Assembly (NCBI RefSeq): GCF_004123675.1
Contig: NZ_CP035419.1
Location: 1-64,000 of the forward strand
DNA: 64,000 nucleotides
Direction of reading: 5' to 3'
From: Leisingera sp. NJS204
GTDB taxonomy: Bacteria; Pseudomonadota; Alphaproteobacteria; Rhodobacterales; Rhodobacteraceae
The position numbers were made by a program, and so were the translations under genes. Below the pieces are notes generated by a model. The model searched no databases. It was not told where the DNA came from and was given only the letters and a program-made list of their open reading frames with translations. Shown in pieces: positions 54,575 to 64,000 of the stretch (the first letter of the stretch is position 1; each line of letters starts with the position of its first letter).

Positions 54575-54591
54575 ATGTAATTTTATAACAT
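54575..54591. promoter_or_regulatory. Candidate Zur box in the znuA/zur divergent region
   Basis: ATGTAATTTTATAACAT is a near-palindrome resembling Zur sites. A second AT-rich site with ATAACATAACAT lies at about 54610-54622. The pair would let Zur shut both divergent promoters when zinc is plentiful. Confidence 0.55.
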
Positions 54592-54661
54592 CACGCGGTT
54601 GATAAACGTCATAACATAACATATCAAGAGGCAAATCACCCGCCGCCCAAAGGACCCCGCA

Positions 54662-55144
54662 ATGGACTCCATCGGTTTCGAACCGCATGACCACAGCAAC
54701 TGCATTCACGATTGCATCGCAGCGGTGGACGCCCAGTGCCGGACGGCCGGGCTGCAATTCACCCCCGTTCGCCGCCGGGTGCTGGAGATCCTGCTGCAGG
54801 AGCACCGCGCGCTCGGGGCATATGAAATCCTTGACCGGCTGCGCGAAGAGGGCCTCGGCTCGCAGCCGCCGGTTGCCTACCGGGCTTTGGATTTCCTGGT
54901 GAAAAACGGCTTTGCCCATAAGATCGAACGCCTGAACGCCTTCATCGCCTGCACCCATCCGGGCGAGCATCACGCGCCGGTCTTCCTGATCTGCCGCGCC
55001 TGCGATGCGGTGGCTGAATCGCAGCGGGAGCCGACCCAGGGCCAGCTCGGTCAAGCTGCCCGCGAGGCTGGATTTGTCATCGAGCGCGCGGTGATCGAGG
55101 CCGAGGGCCTGTGCCCCAAATGCCAGCATGCGGGCGCTGCATGA
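54662..55144 (+). CDS. zur: Zinc uptake regulator Zur (Fur family)
   Basis: A 160-residue Fur-family repressor: a winged helix (FTPVRRRVLEILLQEHRALGAYE, in parts; PPVAYRALDFLVKNGFAHKI), a His-rich metal site (CTHPGEHHAPVF), and two CxxC pairs (ICRACD, LCPKCQ) that hold the structural zinc. The zur gene leads the znuCB genes. The role is zinc and not iron, from context and the N-terminal His/Cys cluster (DHSNCIHDCIAAVD). Confidence 0.92.
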   Translation: MDSIGFEPHDHSNCIHDCIAAVDAQCRTAGLQFTPVRRRVLEILLQEHRALGAYEILDRLREEGLGSQPPVAYRALDFLVKNGFAHKIERLNAFIACTHPGEHHAPVFLICRACDAVAESQREPTQGQLGQAAREAGFVIERAVIEAEGLCPKCQHAGAA

Positions 55145-55893
55145 GCCTGATTTCCCTCGAACAGCTGACGGTCTCTTATGGCGGAAAGACAGTGTTGTCC
55201 GGCGTCAATCTGGCCATTGAACCCGGCGAGATCGTCACCGTGGTCGGCCCCAACGGGTCCGGCAAATCCACCCTTTTGCGCAGCGTGATCGGCGCGCTGA
55301 AACCCTCGCGCGGTGCAGTCAACCGCGCGCCCGGCCTGCGCATCGGCTATGTGCCGCAAAAACTGCACATCGACCCGACCCTGCCGCTGACCGTGCGCCG
55401 GTTCCTCAGCCTGCCCGCGCGGGTATCTGACGCCCGCGCCTCCGAGGCGCTGGAGCAAGCCGGCGCCGGCGATCTGGCGGCCCGGCAGATGTCCGGCCTG
55501 TCGGGCGGGCAGTTCCAGCGGGTTCTGCTGGCGCGTGCCCTGCTGACCGATCCGCAGCTGCTGATCCTGGATGAAGCCACCCAAGGCCTAGACCAGCCCG
55601 GCTCCGCCGCCTTTTACCAGCGCATCGAGAAGGTCCGGCAGGATTTGGGCTGTGCGGTACTGATGGTCAGTCACGAACTGCATGTGGTGATGGCGGCCTC
55701 GGACCGGGTGGTCTGCCTCAACGGCCATGTCTGTTGCGAGGGCGCGCCGGAACATGTCGCCTCGGCACCGGAGTACCGTGCCCTGTTCGGCACTGGAACC
55801 CAAGGCGCGCTGGCGCTCTACCGGCACGAGCACAATCACAGCCATGATCAGGATTGCAATCATGACCACCATCATCACAAGGCTGCGGAATGA
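55141..55893 (+). CDS. znuC: Zinc ABC importer ATPase ZnuC
   Basis: The 250-residue ATPase has Walker A GPNGSGKST, signature LSGGQFQRVLLA, Walker B LLILDEATQGLD and switch His in VSHELHVV. The C-terminus is a His-rich tail (about 18 residues, HEHNHSHDQDCNHDHHHH) that could sense or buffer cytoplasmic zinc. ATG 55141 overlaps the zur stop as ATGA. Powers ZnuB. Confidence 0.94.
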   Translation: MSLISLEQLTVSYGGKTVLSGVNLAIEPGEIVTVVGPNGSGKSTLLRSVIGALKPSRGAVNRAPGLRIGYVPQKLHIDPTLPLTVRRFLSLPARVSDARASEALEQAGAGDLAARQMSGLSGGQFQRVLLARALLTDPQLLILDEATQGLDQPGSAAFYQRIEKVRQDLGCAVLMVSHELHVVMAASDRVVCLNGHVCCEGAPEHVASAPEYRALFGTGTQGALALYRHEHNHSHDQDCNHDHHHHKAAE

Positions 55894-56696
55894 CCCTGCT
55901 TGACGATTTCCTGATCCGCGCAGCCCTTGCCGGCATCGGCGTGGCGCTGGCCGCGGCACCTTTGGGCTGTTTCGTGGTCTGGCGGAGGATGGCCTATTTC
56001 GGCGATGCCACTGCGCACGCGTCGATCCTGGGCGTGGCGCTGGCGCTTAGCTTTGATGTGTCGGTCTTTGCCGGCGTGCTGGCCACCGCGCTGGCCATGG
56101 CCACAACCGTGTCCGCACTTGCCGGACGCGGCTATGCGATGGACACGCTTTTGGGCGTGCTGGCGCATTCTTCGCTGGCTTTCGGCCTGGTCGCGGTGTC
56201 TTTCCTGCAAGGCGTGCGGATCGATCTGATGGCGTATCTGTTTGGCGATATCCTGGCGGTGGGGCGCGGCGATCTGGCGGTGATCTGGTGCGGCGCAGCC
56301 CTGGTGCTGGCGCTGCTCTGGTGGCGCTGGTCGGCGCTGCTGACCGCCACGCTGAATCCGGATCTGGCCCATGCAGCGGGCATTGATCCCCGCCGCGAGC
56401 AGATGGTGCTGACACTTGCCCTGGCCCTGGTCGTGGCAGTTGCCATCAAGGTGGTCGGAGTATTGCTGATTGCCGCCATGCTGCTGATTCCGGCTGCGGC
56501 CGCCCGCCCCTTTGCCGCAACACCAGAGCGGATGGCGGTGATTGCCGCGCTCCTGGGGATGCTGGCGGCCTCTGGCGGGCTGCAGCTGGCGTTTGTGTTC
56601 GACACCCCCGCCGGTCCCAGCATCGTTTGCCTGGCGGCGGCTCTCTTTGCCGCGTCCGGCCTTGCCGGCCTGGTGCTGCAACGGCATCGCGACTGA
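55890..56696 (+). CDS. znuB: Zinc ABC importer permease ZnuB
   Basis: An ABC-3 family permease (268 residues, about 8 helices). GCFVVWRRMAYFGDATAHAS is the conserved segment, and VGVLLIAAMLLIPAAAARP lies in the later helices. It overlaps the znuC stop in the form ATGA. Moves zinc delivered by ZnuA across the inner membrane. Confidence 0.93.
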   Translation: MTLLDDFLIRAALAGIGVALAAAPLGCFVVWRRMAYFGDATAHASILGVALALSFDVSVFAGVLATALAMATTVSALAGRGYAMDTLLGVLAHSSLAFGLVAVSFLQGVRIDLMAYLFGDILAVGRGDLAVIWCGAALVLALLWWRWSALLTATLNPDLAHAAGIDPRREQMVLTLALALVVAVAIKVVGVLLIAAMLLIPAAAARPFAATPERMAVIAALLGMLAASGGLQLAFVFDTPAGPSIVCLAAALFAASGLAGLVLQRHRD

Positions 56697-56820
56697 CCGC
56701 TGCCGCCTGCATCCTTCCCTGCCGCGATTGAAAGCAACAAGCACTGGCTTGGGCTGCAGACCGAAATCCGGGCCTGGCTGCCGGCTGCAAAACCGCTTGC
56801 CGGCCAGCGCACAGGCGGCC

Positions 56821-59103
56821 TCAGCTGCCAGTGCGCTGCAGGCTGTCCCCGCAGGTCCATTTGCTGACGGCCTCGTTCAGCGCCTTCTTGTTGATCGGCT
56901 TGCTGAGGAAATCATCCATCCCCGCCTCCAGGCATTTTTCCCGGTGGCTCTGCAGCGCATTGGCGGTCAGCGCCACGATCGGGCATTTTCTGCCGCCGGT
57001 CTCTGCCTCGATCCGGCGCATCTCAGCCGTGGCCTCAATCCCGTCCATCTCCGGCATCATCATGTCCATCAGGACAAGGTCGGGCCGCTCTGCCTGGAAT
57101 TGCGCAACAGCCTCCACACCGTTTTTGGCAACGCTGATTTTCAGCGGCGCATCTTTCAGCATCTTGGTAACAACCAGCTGGTTGGTGCGGTTGTCCTCGG
57201 CCAGCAGAACTTTCAGCAGCCGGCCCTGCGGCGCCTCGTTGCCGCCGCCGCTGTCAACAACCGCCGGTTTTTGGTCCTGAACGCTCAGCACCCGGGTGAT
57301 CACCTGCCGCAGCTGCACCGCCCGCACAGGTTTCAGCGCAAACTCACAAACTCCGATAGCCTCGCAATCCGAACGGCTTAGCGCGTGTTCCACCGAAGAC
57401 AGCACAATCAGCGGCACCGCTTCAAAACCCGGCATGGCGCGAATCCGGGCTGCCAATTCCCGCCCGTCCATCGCCGGCATCTGGTAGTCCAGAATGATGA
57501 AATCGAACCGGCGCCCGTCCAGCTGCGCATCCGACAGGATCTCCAGCCCCTCATGCGCCGAGGCTGCCAGCGTGCAGGTCACGCCCCAGGCACTCAGCCG
57601 TTCAGACAGGATCACCCGGTTCAGCTCCAAGTCATCCACCAGCAAACCGTTGAGTCCGGCAAAGCTGAGCGGGCTGCCCTCCCGTGCCGAGGCGACATGG
57701 CCGCCGGCCCGCAATGGCATCTCTATGGTGAATACAGACCCTTTGCCCGGCTCCGACTGCACCTGCACCGAGCCGCCCATCAGCTCCAGCAGCTGTGCCG
57801 AGATTGCCAGCCCCAGGCCAGTGCCCTCAAAATTGCGGGTGGCGGCATTGTCAGCCTGCTCAAAGGCGCGGAAGATCTGTCCTGTCCGCTCCGGCTCAAT
57901 GCCTATGCCGGTATCAGTGACCTGCAGCGTCAGCAAATGGCGGCCGCCCTGCTTGCGGCCGGTCAAGTCGATGAAGACATAGCCTTTGCGGGTGAATTTG
58001 ACCGCGTTGCCGGCAATATTGGTGATCACCTGGCGGATCCGCCCGGCATCACCCTCAAAGATTTCCGGCAGCGCGGGGTCGTACCGCATAGTGATCTCGA
58101 CCCCCTTTTCCGCCGCCTTGGGCGACAGCAGGGTGACCACATCCTCCAGTGCCGTCTGCAAATTGAACGGAGCATGGTTAAGCTCGACCTTGCCGGCCTC
58201 AATCTTGGAGAAGTTCAGGATGTCGTTGATAATCGTCAGCAGCGCCGTGCCGGATTTTGCAATGGTCTCTGCATACATCCGCTGGTCCTCATCCAGCCCG
58301 GTGTCCTGCAGCAGCTCTGCCATGCCAATCACCCCGTTCATCGGGGTGCGGATCTCATGGCTCATATTGGCGAGGAATTCCGACTTGGCGCGGTTTGCAA
58401 TATCTGCGGCCTCACGCGCCTGCTCCATTGCAAATTCCCGCTCGTCCCGCTCGGAAAAAGTGTCTTCCAGCACGCCGACCGAAAAATCCAACGCCCGGAA
58501 TTCCCGGGATGCAAACCAGGGCAGCGGCCGCTGCGGGCTGCGCAGCCCTGCAATGGCATCAGACATCCGGTTATGGATCATATGCAATGGCCGCAGCGCC
58601 AGAATATGCACCAGCAACAGCACCAGAAGCGACAGCGCCAGCACCGGCACAACTGTCCAAATGATGATCTGGCGCACTTTGGCCGCCACCAGCGCTTTAC
58701 CGTCCTGAGTCGACCAGTCCACCACCATAGTGCCGAAGGATGCGCCTTCCAGCTCAATCGGCCGTTCATAGATCACGTGATGATCCGGCTGCGGCGCGCC
58801 CGGCGCATTGGCCGCAGCCAGCAGCTTGCCCGCCGGGCTGCGGATCTGGATCGACACGATCTGGGGGTTCCGGGTGACGGCCTCGATCAGCCCGGTCTCC
58901 AGGACCGGGACATCCTCGACTATAATCGATTCCAGCATCAGCCCGCTGAGCAGGGAAACCGTCAGGTCGGCCTGGCCGGCAAGCTGCTCTTCAAGCCGCT
59001 GCACCTCCTGGCGCTGCGCCAGATTGCCGACTGCAAAGCCAACCGCAGAAGCGGCTATCAGCAGCGACAACACGATCTGAAAAAGGATGCCTGTACGTTT
59101 CAT
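56821..59103 (-). CDS. Hybrid sensor histidine kinase with two receiver domains
   Basis: 760 residues: a membrane helix (about 7-28), a periplasmic sensor region (about 30-145), a second helix (about 146-170), a linker, HisKA with [18 protein letters not shown], HATPase_c ([31 protein letters not shown]), a first receiver (about 500-610, [13 protein letters not shown]) and a second receiver (about 630-750, [13 protein letters not shown]). No HPt domain is present and none was seen nearby. It starts 17 bp after a PhnD-like binding-protein gene on the same strand, suggesting the binding protein brings ligand to the sensor domain (inference). The output regulator is unknown. Confidence 0.9.
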   Translation of the reverse strand: MKRTGILFQIVLSLLIAASAVGFAVGNLAQRQEVQRLEEQLAGQADLTVSLLSGLMLESIIVEDVPVLETGLIEAVTRNPQIVSIQIRSPAGKLLAAANAPGAPQPDHHVIYERPIELEGASFGTMVVDWSTQDGKALVAAKVRQIIIWTVVPVLALSLLVLLLVHILALRPLHMIHNRMSDAIAGLRSPQRPLPWFASREFRALDFSVGVLEDTFSERDEREFAMEQAREAADIANRAKSEFLANMSHEIRTPMNGVIGMAELLQDTGLDEDQRMYAETIAKSGTALLTIINDILNFSKIEAGKVELNHAPFNLQTALEDVVTLLSPKAAEKGVEITMRYDPALPEIFEGDAGRIRQVITNIAGNAVKFTRKGYVFIDLTGRKQGGRHLLTLQVTDTGIGIEPERTGQIFRAFEQADNAATRNFEGTGLGLAISAQLLELMGGSVQVQSEPGKGSVFTIEMPLRAGGHVASAREGSPLSFAGLNGLLVDDLELNRVILSERLSAWGVTCTLAASAHEGLEILSDAQLDGRRFDFIILDYQMPAMDGRELAARIRAMPGFEAVPLIVLSSVEHALSRSDCEAIGVCEFALKPVRAVQLRQVITRVLSVQDQKPAVVDSGGGNEAPQGRLLKVLLAEDNRTNQLVVTKMLKDAPLKISVAKNGVEAVAQFQAERPDLVLMDMMMPEMDGIEATAEMRRIEAETGGRKCPIVALTANALQSHREKCLEAGMDDFLSKPINKKALNEAVSKWTCGDSLQRTGS

Positions 59104-59120
59104 ATCTTCACTGCGGCGCC

Positions 59121-60017
59121 TCAGAATGCCAGACTTCGCTCCATCGCCCGGCGGATGATGTCATAGTCGTCGTCAACCCCCAGCAAGAAGCCGTTCTTTG
59201 AAATCCGGCGCACAATTTCCTCGTTGTCCGAGGACAGCATGACCTTGCGCATCGCTTCCATCACCGCCTGCGGCATCGCTTCCGAGGCCAGCCAGGGTTT
59301 GGTCACATTGTCAAAGGAAGCCAGCACCCGGATCGGCACGCCTTTGGCGACCAGTTTTTTGAACGTGCTTTCCTTGAGGGCGCCCGCCGAGAATTTCCCG
59401 GCGCCCACTGCTTCGCCGACCAGATCGTGACGGCCGAGATACGCGTATTCATGCAGGTCGGCACCGCTGATTCCGGCCTCCAGCAGGTATTCCTGCGCCA
59501 GGTAACGGCCTATCGTCGACAGTTCATCGCCGAAAGCAAAGCTGAGACCCGCCAGATCTTCAACCGACTGCACACTGCTGTCCTTATGCACCACGATGAC
59601 CCCCTTGAACCGCTTTCCGCCGTTTTTGGATTCCATCGCGACAATCCGGATTTCCGGATTCTCCTTCATCACATGCACATAAGACGCCGGGCCGAAACGG
59701 GCAAAATCCACCTCGCCGCCGGCCAGCTGGCGAATGCCCTCGCCATACTCCTTGGCGATCTTCAGCCGGATCGAAACCGGCTCCCCCAGTTCCTCGCTCA
59801 TCCGGCCGGACAGAAAAGACAGGAAAGGCTGGTACTTTTTGACCGTTGCGGTAGGTTTATCCGCTGCATAAGTGCCAAATACCAATTCGGTCCCGGCCTG
59901 GCCCGCACCGGGCAGAAGGGCTGCAAGTCCAATCGCCAGAACAGCCCCAGGGGCCGTTCCCCGCAAGCGGGTCTTGAAAAGCTCAATGATACCAAAGGTC
60001 CACTCGAAAAGTGTCAC
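59121..60017 (-). CDS. PhnD-like periplasmic binding protein paired with the hybrid kinase
   Basis: A 298-residue phosphate/phosphonate-type binding protein: an export signal after a basic region ([16 protein letters not shown]), [35 protein letters not shown] and [20 protein letters not shown]. No ABC permease or ATPase gene accompanies it. Its only partner is the hybrid kinase immediately downstream, so a sensory role is more likely than transport. The GTG start at 60017 has AGGAGG nine bases upstream; a longer frame to 60086 is less likely. Ligand unknown; many PhnD-like proteins bind compounds other than phosphonate. Confidence 0.82.
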   Translation of the reverse strand: MTLFEWTFGIIELFKTRLRGTAPGAVLAIGLAALLPGAGQAGTELVFGTYAADKPTATVKKYQPFLSFLSGRMSEELGEPVSIRLKIAKEYGEGIRQLAGGEVDFARFGPASYVHVMKENPEIRIVAMESKNGGKRFKGVIVVHKDSSVQSVEDLAGLSFAFGDELSTIGRYLAQEYLLEAGISGADLHEYAYLGRHDLVGEAVGAGKFSAGALKESTFKKLVAKGVPIRVLASFDNVTKPWLASEAMPQAVMEAMRKVMLSSDNEEIVRRISKNGFLLGVDDDYDIIRRAMERSLAF

Positions 60018-60250
60018 GGTTCTAGCCTCCTGACTGCGATCGGCTGGCACGGCAGGCGGGCCGCCATACTTCGTTACATGGCACATGGTTAAGAATACAA
60101 TGTTAACGCACTTGCAATTCTTTAAAAAATTTTGCGGTTCTTTTATTCTTCGCCTTCTATATTAACCCTTCAGTAAGGTTTTCGTAATCTTTTAGGCAAA
60201 TTCGCCATAAAATCAGAATATCAATCTCAGCTGGCTCAACAGGAACCACC
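60018..60250. promoter_or_regulatory. AT-rich divergent promoter region
   Basis: 233 bp, markedly AT-rich against its surroundings. It holds the inverted repeat GTTAA-N10-TTAAC at 60088-60107. Many TTAA/TAAT segments could serve as -10 boxes; no single pair stands out. It separates the binding-protein/kinase operon from the rhodanese-YidC fusion gene, so shared control is possible. Confidence 0.35.
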
Positions 60251-63200
60251 GTGAAGAACACACCTTTGCTCTCCAAGACCACCCGGTCTCTCCGTCGTTC
60301 AGCGCAAATAACTGTGCTTACTTCACTTTTCTCGGCGCTTCCCGTCGCGGCCCTGGCCATTCCATCGCCGGAACTGGTGATCGGCTCGGTGTCTTCACTA
60401 TCGCAAGTTCTGGCCGTGGGAATTGCCATGATTTCCGGCCTTGGCGCAGTCATTGCAGCGAAACTGGGTTTTACCCCCAAACCGGGCAGCTCTCCACGCC
60501 GCTACCCGGTCAAGCTGATCTCCGTCCTCGTACTGGCGGCCATTGCACTGGCTGCAGGAAACTATTGGCAATACTCCTCGCATGCGCAGGCCGAGCTGAC
60601 AAGACTGCAGGCCACTTTGACGCGGCCGGCGCAATTTGACGGCACCGCTATCAAGGACGCCTCGCTGAAGGAGACCAGTTTTTCCAAGCAGGAAGACCAC
60701 CCGCTGGCAATGAGCACCACAGACGCCGCAGCGGCGCTGGAGGACGGTTCAACCCTGTTTTACGACATCCGCGAGACTGGCGAAAACGCCATGGGCACCC
60801 TGCCCGGCGCCACCCACATCCGTTTCCCGGACTTCCTGCAGTCGCGCCCGGTGCAGCCGGGCCAGAAGGTCGTGCTGTTCTGCCACAACGGCAACCGCTC
60901 TTCGGAAACCTGTGCCAAGCTGGCGGCAATGGGCATCGACTGCAGCTTCATCGCCGGCGGTATCGAGAAGTGGATCGTCGAGGGCCGCGACTTCTCCGAC
61001 AAGGACGTAAAGACCCTCTCGGACCTGCGCGCCATTCCGGAATACCCGGGCAGGGACGTGCTGCTCAGCACCGCTGATTTTGAGGCGCTGCTGACCTCCG
61101 AGGATCTGCAGATCGTCGACACCCGCTATCCCGGTGATTTTGCGGGAGGCCACCTGCCCGGCGCGGTCAACATCCCGATCCGCAAGATGACGACCGCGGA
61201 TCTGATGGACCGCATCGCCGGGCTGGACCCCGACAAGCCCACAATTGCTGCCTGTTATGACCGCCGCAGCTGCTTCATGAGCCAGGTCCTGGGACTGGAG
61301 CTGTCGCAGCTGGGCATCGATTTCCTGGGCCGCTACACCCTGCCGTGGGAATATTTCGTCGCACCCAAGCCGAAACCGCATGTGCAGGATTGGCTGGCCG
61401 AGCAGCAGACCGGTCTGTGGGACAAGGCAATCTCGGCGCTGGCAACCGCCCTGCTGTGGGTACATGAGCGCAGCCATATCCTCCTGGGTCTCTTGGCTCT
61501 GTCCATTGTGACCCGCATCCTGGTGCTGCCCGTCGCGCTGAAATCCGAACGCGACCAGATCATCACCAATGATACAGCTGATGAAATAAAGGCGCTGAAG
61601 GCAAAGCTGGCGCATGACCCGGTGCGCAAGGCGCGCGCGGTGCAGGCGTTCTACGACGACAAAGGCCTGACCCCGATGAAGAACCTCACTGCGCTCTTGT
61701 TCCTGCCGGTGATGATGCTGGGGGTCTCATCCGCGCAAGAAGCAAGCGCCTCCCTGCAAACCCCGTTCCTGTGGATGGCAGACCTTGGCATGCCCGATCC
61801 GCTGTTCATCATGCCCGCGCTGTTCTGCGCCCTGGCCGCCATCTACCTTCTGTGGGCCGTCGCCAAGACCAAGCGCCAGAAACTGCTGTGGATGGTACTG
61901 GGCATGCCCGCGCTGTTTGCCATGGTGTTCAGCCTGTCTGGTGCCGCCAATGCCTACCTCTGCTTCAGCCTGACGCTGCTGCTGGTCCAGCGCGGCTATG
62001 TCACCGGCATGCACCGTAAGCTGGCCGAAGCCCTGTCGCTGCGCGCCCATAAACGCAAACTGGCAAAGCTGCCGCGCGGTGTGATCCCGATGGGCTATAC
62101 CGAAGAACTGGCAGAGGCAGGCAACAAGGCCCTGCGCCTGTCGATCCTCAAGAACGCAGGCTTGCCGGTCCCCGGTGGCGTGATCGTGCGTTCAGACGCA
62201 ATCCACGACTACCGCGCCATGTCTGATGCCAGGAAAGATGCATTTGCCGCGCAGGTTTTCCTGCTGGCCGGCGGCAAACCCGTCGCCGTGCGCTCCTCTG
62301 CCAGCAACGAGGACGGCGCTGATCAAAGCTTTGCCGGCGTCTTTGAATCGGTGCTCGACGTCACCGCAGACAGCATGCGCGCCGCGCTGGACGAAGTGGT
62401 GGAAAGCTTCTCCTCCGCGCGTGCCGCCAGCTATTCCGGCGAGGGCGACAGCACCGAACAGGGCAATATCGTGGTGCAGGAAATGGTCCAGGCCGAATTT
62501 GCCGGCGTCCTGTTCACTCAGGATCCGATGGCTCCCGGCATGGCGATGATCGAATGGGTCGAGGGCTGCGGCGAGGATCTGGTTTCCGGCCGCGTCACCC
62601 CCACCAGCTTGCGCTTTGGCCGCTACACTGACTTGCCGGCAACGGAAGATCAGGACCAGACGATCAGCATGGCGCCCTTGCTGGCCCTTGGCAAACAGAT
62701 CGAGGCGACATTCGGCGCCCCGCAGGACGTGGAATGGGCCTATGCAAACGGCCAGTTCCAGATCGTGCAAAGCCGCGACATCACCACCCTGTCGCTTGGC
62801 AGCGAGCAGGAACAGACCCGCCTCGCCGAATGGCGCGACGTGCTGGACCGCTACGCAGGCGCAGCCCCGGACCAAACCATCCTGGAACAGGATGAAATGT
62901 CCGAAGTCCTGCCCCGCCCCACCCCGCTCAGCTTCTCATTGATGAGCGATCTCTGGGCGCCCGGCGGCAGTGTTGATCTGGCCTGCCGCGAGCTGGGAGT
63001 ACCCTATGGCCTGCCCGAGGGGCGCGACGGCCATCTGGTCAACCTGTTCGGCAAAACCTATGTCGATGTCGCGCTGAAACAGGGTATGACCCTGAAACTG
63101 ACGGCCTCCAAGGCCAAGCAGCTGCGCAAGCAGGCACATCCGATGATCACCCGCTTCCGGGCTGAGGTGATGCCGGAACTGAAGAACAAACTGGCGATCT

Positions 63201-64000
63201 GGCAGGCCGTGGATTATGCCGCCCTGCCGCAGGACAAGCTGCTGGAAACCATTGCCACACTCAAGGAACTGTTCATCCGCGAGGTCTATCTGGAGGCCGA
63301 GAAGATCAACATTCTGGCAGGTTTCACCATGGGTGAGGCTGGCACGGCAGCCGCAGGCGATCCCGCCCTGCGCGCCCATCTGATGCACGCCGAGCTGCCC
63401 AATGCGCCCTCCAGCCTGATTGCCTCCTGCACCGGCAAAGACGCCCAGGCCCGCGCCATGCAGCTGATGGGACACCGCTCAATCTTCGATTACGAGCTGT
63501 CCTCGCCCCGCTACGCCGAAGCCCCTGCGCTGCTGAACTCACTGCTCAGCAGCACGGTTGAGCCGATTGGCGCAGTCCCGACACCCGCCAACCTGCCGGA
63601 TGAGCTGGACGATACCATCGGCATCGCCATTGCCTATCAGGACCTCAAGGAACAGGCCAAGCACGAAGCGCTGCGCGTCGTCGCCGAGCTGCGCCGCGCC
63701 CTTCTGGCGCTGGGTCAGATCAGCGGGCTGGAGGATCTGGTGTTCAGCCTGACCTTTGACGAGGTGCTGGACAGCAACTGGTCCAACCCGGACGCCTTGC
63801 GCGACCTGGCCCAGGCCCGTGCCGAAAAGGAAACACTGCGCAAGAAATCCGCGCCCACAGCGGTCACTCTTACCCTGCGCGACTGCGAAATGCTGTCGCT
63901 GGGCGCCCAGGCCCAGGGTGGCGACGGCACTATGGGCGGCACCTGCGTGGCCGGCAGCGGCAGCGCCACCGCCCGGGTGTTCTGGATGGAAGACGACAGC
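60251..64000 (+). CDS. Giant fusion: two rhodanese domains, YidC-like membrane domain and PEP-synthase-like region (3' end outside window)
   Basis: The frame is open to the right edge (1250 residues visible). Order: three predicted N-terminal membrane helices (about 15-115); rhodanese 1 (about 160-250, active Cys211 in LFCHNGNRS); rhodanese 2 (about 270-370, Cys335 in AACYDRRSC); a YidC/Oxa1-like domain (about 400-610, with the groove-type Arg422 in TRILVLPVALKSERDQ, GLTPMKNLTALLFLPVMM and FLWMADLGMPDPLF); and, from about 636, a PEP-synthase/PPDK-type ATP-binding region (NAGLPVPGGVIV, VAVRSSASNEDG, VVQEMVQAEFAGVLFTQDPM). A swivelling phospho-His domain appears to begin near 1228 (VAGSGSATARVFW). 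The GTG start at 60251 has AGGAA five bases upstream. Function is not known to me. Domain edges are approximate. Confidence 0.8.
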   Translation, partial: MKNTPLLSKTTRSLRRSAQITVLTSLFSALPVAALAIPSPELVIGSVSSLSQVLAVGIAMISGLGAVIAAKLGFTPKPGSSPRRYPVKLISVLVLAAIALAAGNYWQYSSHAQAELTRLQATLTRPAQFDGTAIKDASLKETSFSKQEDHPLAMSTTDAAAALEDGSTLFYDIRETGENAMGTLPGATHIRFPDFLQSRPVQPGQKVVLFCHNGNRSSETCAKLAAMGIDCSFIAGGIEKWIVEGRDFSDKDVKTLSDLRAIPEYPGRDVLLSTADFEALLTSEDLQIVDTRYPGDFAGGHLPGAVNIPIRKMTTADLMDRIAGLDPDKPTIAACYDRRSCFMSQVLGLELSQLGIDFLGRYTLPWEYFVAPKPKPHVQDWLAEQQTGLWDKAISALATALLWVHERSHILLGLLALSIVTRILVLPVALKSERDQIITNDTADEIKALKAKLAHDPVRKARAVQAFYDDKGLTPMKNLTALLFLPVMMLGVSSAQEASASLQTPFLWMADLGMPDPLFIMPALFCALAAIYLLWAVAKTKRQKLLWMVLGMPALFAMVFSLSGAANAYLCFSLTLLLVQRGYVTGMHRKLAEALSLRAHKRKLAKLPRGVIPMGYTEELAEAGNKALRLSILKNAGLPVPGGVIVRSDAIHDYRAMSDARKDAFAAQVFLLAGGKPVAVRSSASNEDGADQSFAGVFESVLDVTADSMRAALDEVVESFSSARAASYSGEGDSTEQGNIVVQEMVQAEFAGVLFTQDPMAPGMAMIEWVEGCGEDLVSGRVTPTSLRFGRYTDLPATEDQDQTISMAPLLALGKQIEATFGAPQDVEWAYANGQFQIVQSRDITTLSLGSEQEQTRLAEWRDVLDRYAGAAPDQTILEQDEMSEVLPRPTPLSFSLMSDLWAPGGSVDLACRELGVPYGLPEGRDGHLVNLFGKTYVDVALKQGMTLKLTASKAKQLRKQAHPMITRFRAEVMPELKNKLAIWQAVDYAALPQDKLLETIATLKELFIREVYLEAEKINILAGFTMGEAGTAAAGDPALRAHLMHAELPNAPSSLIASCTGKDAQARAMQLMGHRSIFDYELSSPRYAEAPALLNSLLSSTVEPIGAVPTPANLPDELDDTIGIAIAYQDLKEQAKHEALRVVAELRRALLALGQISGLEDLVFSLTFDEVLDSNWSNPDALRDLAQARAEKETLRKKSAPTAVTLTLRDCEMLSLGAQAQGGDGTMGGTCVAGSGSATARVFWMEDDS

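Noticed and set aside
53776-54588. Ile/Met-rich plus-strand frame resembling a membrane protein
   Set aside because: It is the reverse complement of the His/Asp-rich coding region of znuA (CAT/GAC codons read as ATG/GTC).
57385-59166. Plus-strand open frame of about 590 codons opposite the hybrid kinase
   Set aside because: Gln/Arg/His-rich composition without domains; the minus strand encodes a complete kinase with all motifs.

Overview
The window is a 64 kb GC-rich chromosome segment from an alphaproteobacterium. It most likely comes from the marine Roseobacter group, near Leisingera or Phaeobacter. Support comes from an indigoidine-type synthetase cluster like the one known from that lineage, an ectoine operon with its own aspartokinase, and Roseobacter-style insertion sequence remnants. 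No rRNA, tRNA or CRISPR array was seen. These calls come from reading the sequence; no search was run.

Layout, left to right. 1-7.0 kb: the end of a guanine deaminase, a UroD-family protein divergent from a MocR regulator, and a two-component pair divergent from an HtrA-type protease. 7.0-7.6 kb: an IS5-type remnant. 7.6-15.6 kb: an indigoidine-type cluster of TetR regulator, dehydrogenase, racemase-fold protein, A-Ox-T-TE synthetase, small tautomerase and MFS exporter, with a candidate operator inside its promoter. 15.8-20.7 kb: a petrobactin biosynthesis operon (asbA-F) broken by stops, frameshifts and internal deletions. 21-27 kb: an intact TonB receptor and a complete ABC importer of petrobactin type. 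This cell probably once made a catecholate siderophore and now appears only to import it.

27-31 kb: methionine gamma-lyase, a partner E1-type oxo-acid dehydrogenase and a divergent Lrp regulator (mdeA-mdeB-mdeR type). 31-37 kb: the ectABC-ask operon with a divergent EctR-type MarR regulator. It is followed by a MocR-like regulator that lacks the PLP lysine. 37-39.9 kb: insertion sequence debris (ISNCY-like and IS110) with one small unknown gene. 40-44.4 kb: a 1480-residue RTX protein with a nearly perfect 1.47 kb internal duplication. 44.9-47.4 kb: an unusual fusion of adenylation domain, carrier domain and membrane acyltransferase.

47.4-53.4 kb: an aminotransferase, two tandem LysR regulators, and an aldehyde dehydrogenase/oxidase pair that fits lysine breakdown through pipecolate. 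53.4-56.7 kb: zinc uptake and control (znuA divergent from zur-znuC-znuB). 56.8-60.0 kb: a hybrid histidine kinase downstream of a PhnD-like binding protein. 60.25 kb to the right edge: a very large open gene that fuses two rhodanese domains, a YidC-like membrane domain and a PEP-synthase-like ATP-grasp region. Together with the kinase/binding-protein pair, it is the best candidate here for an undescribed system.
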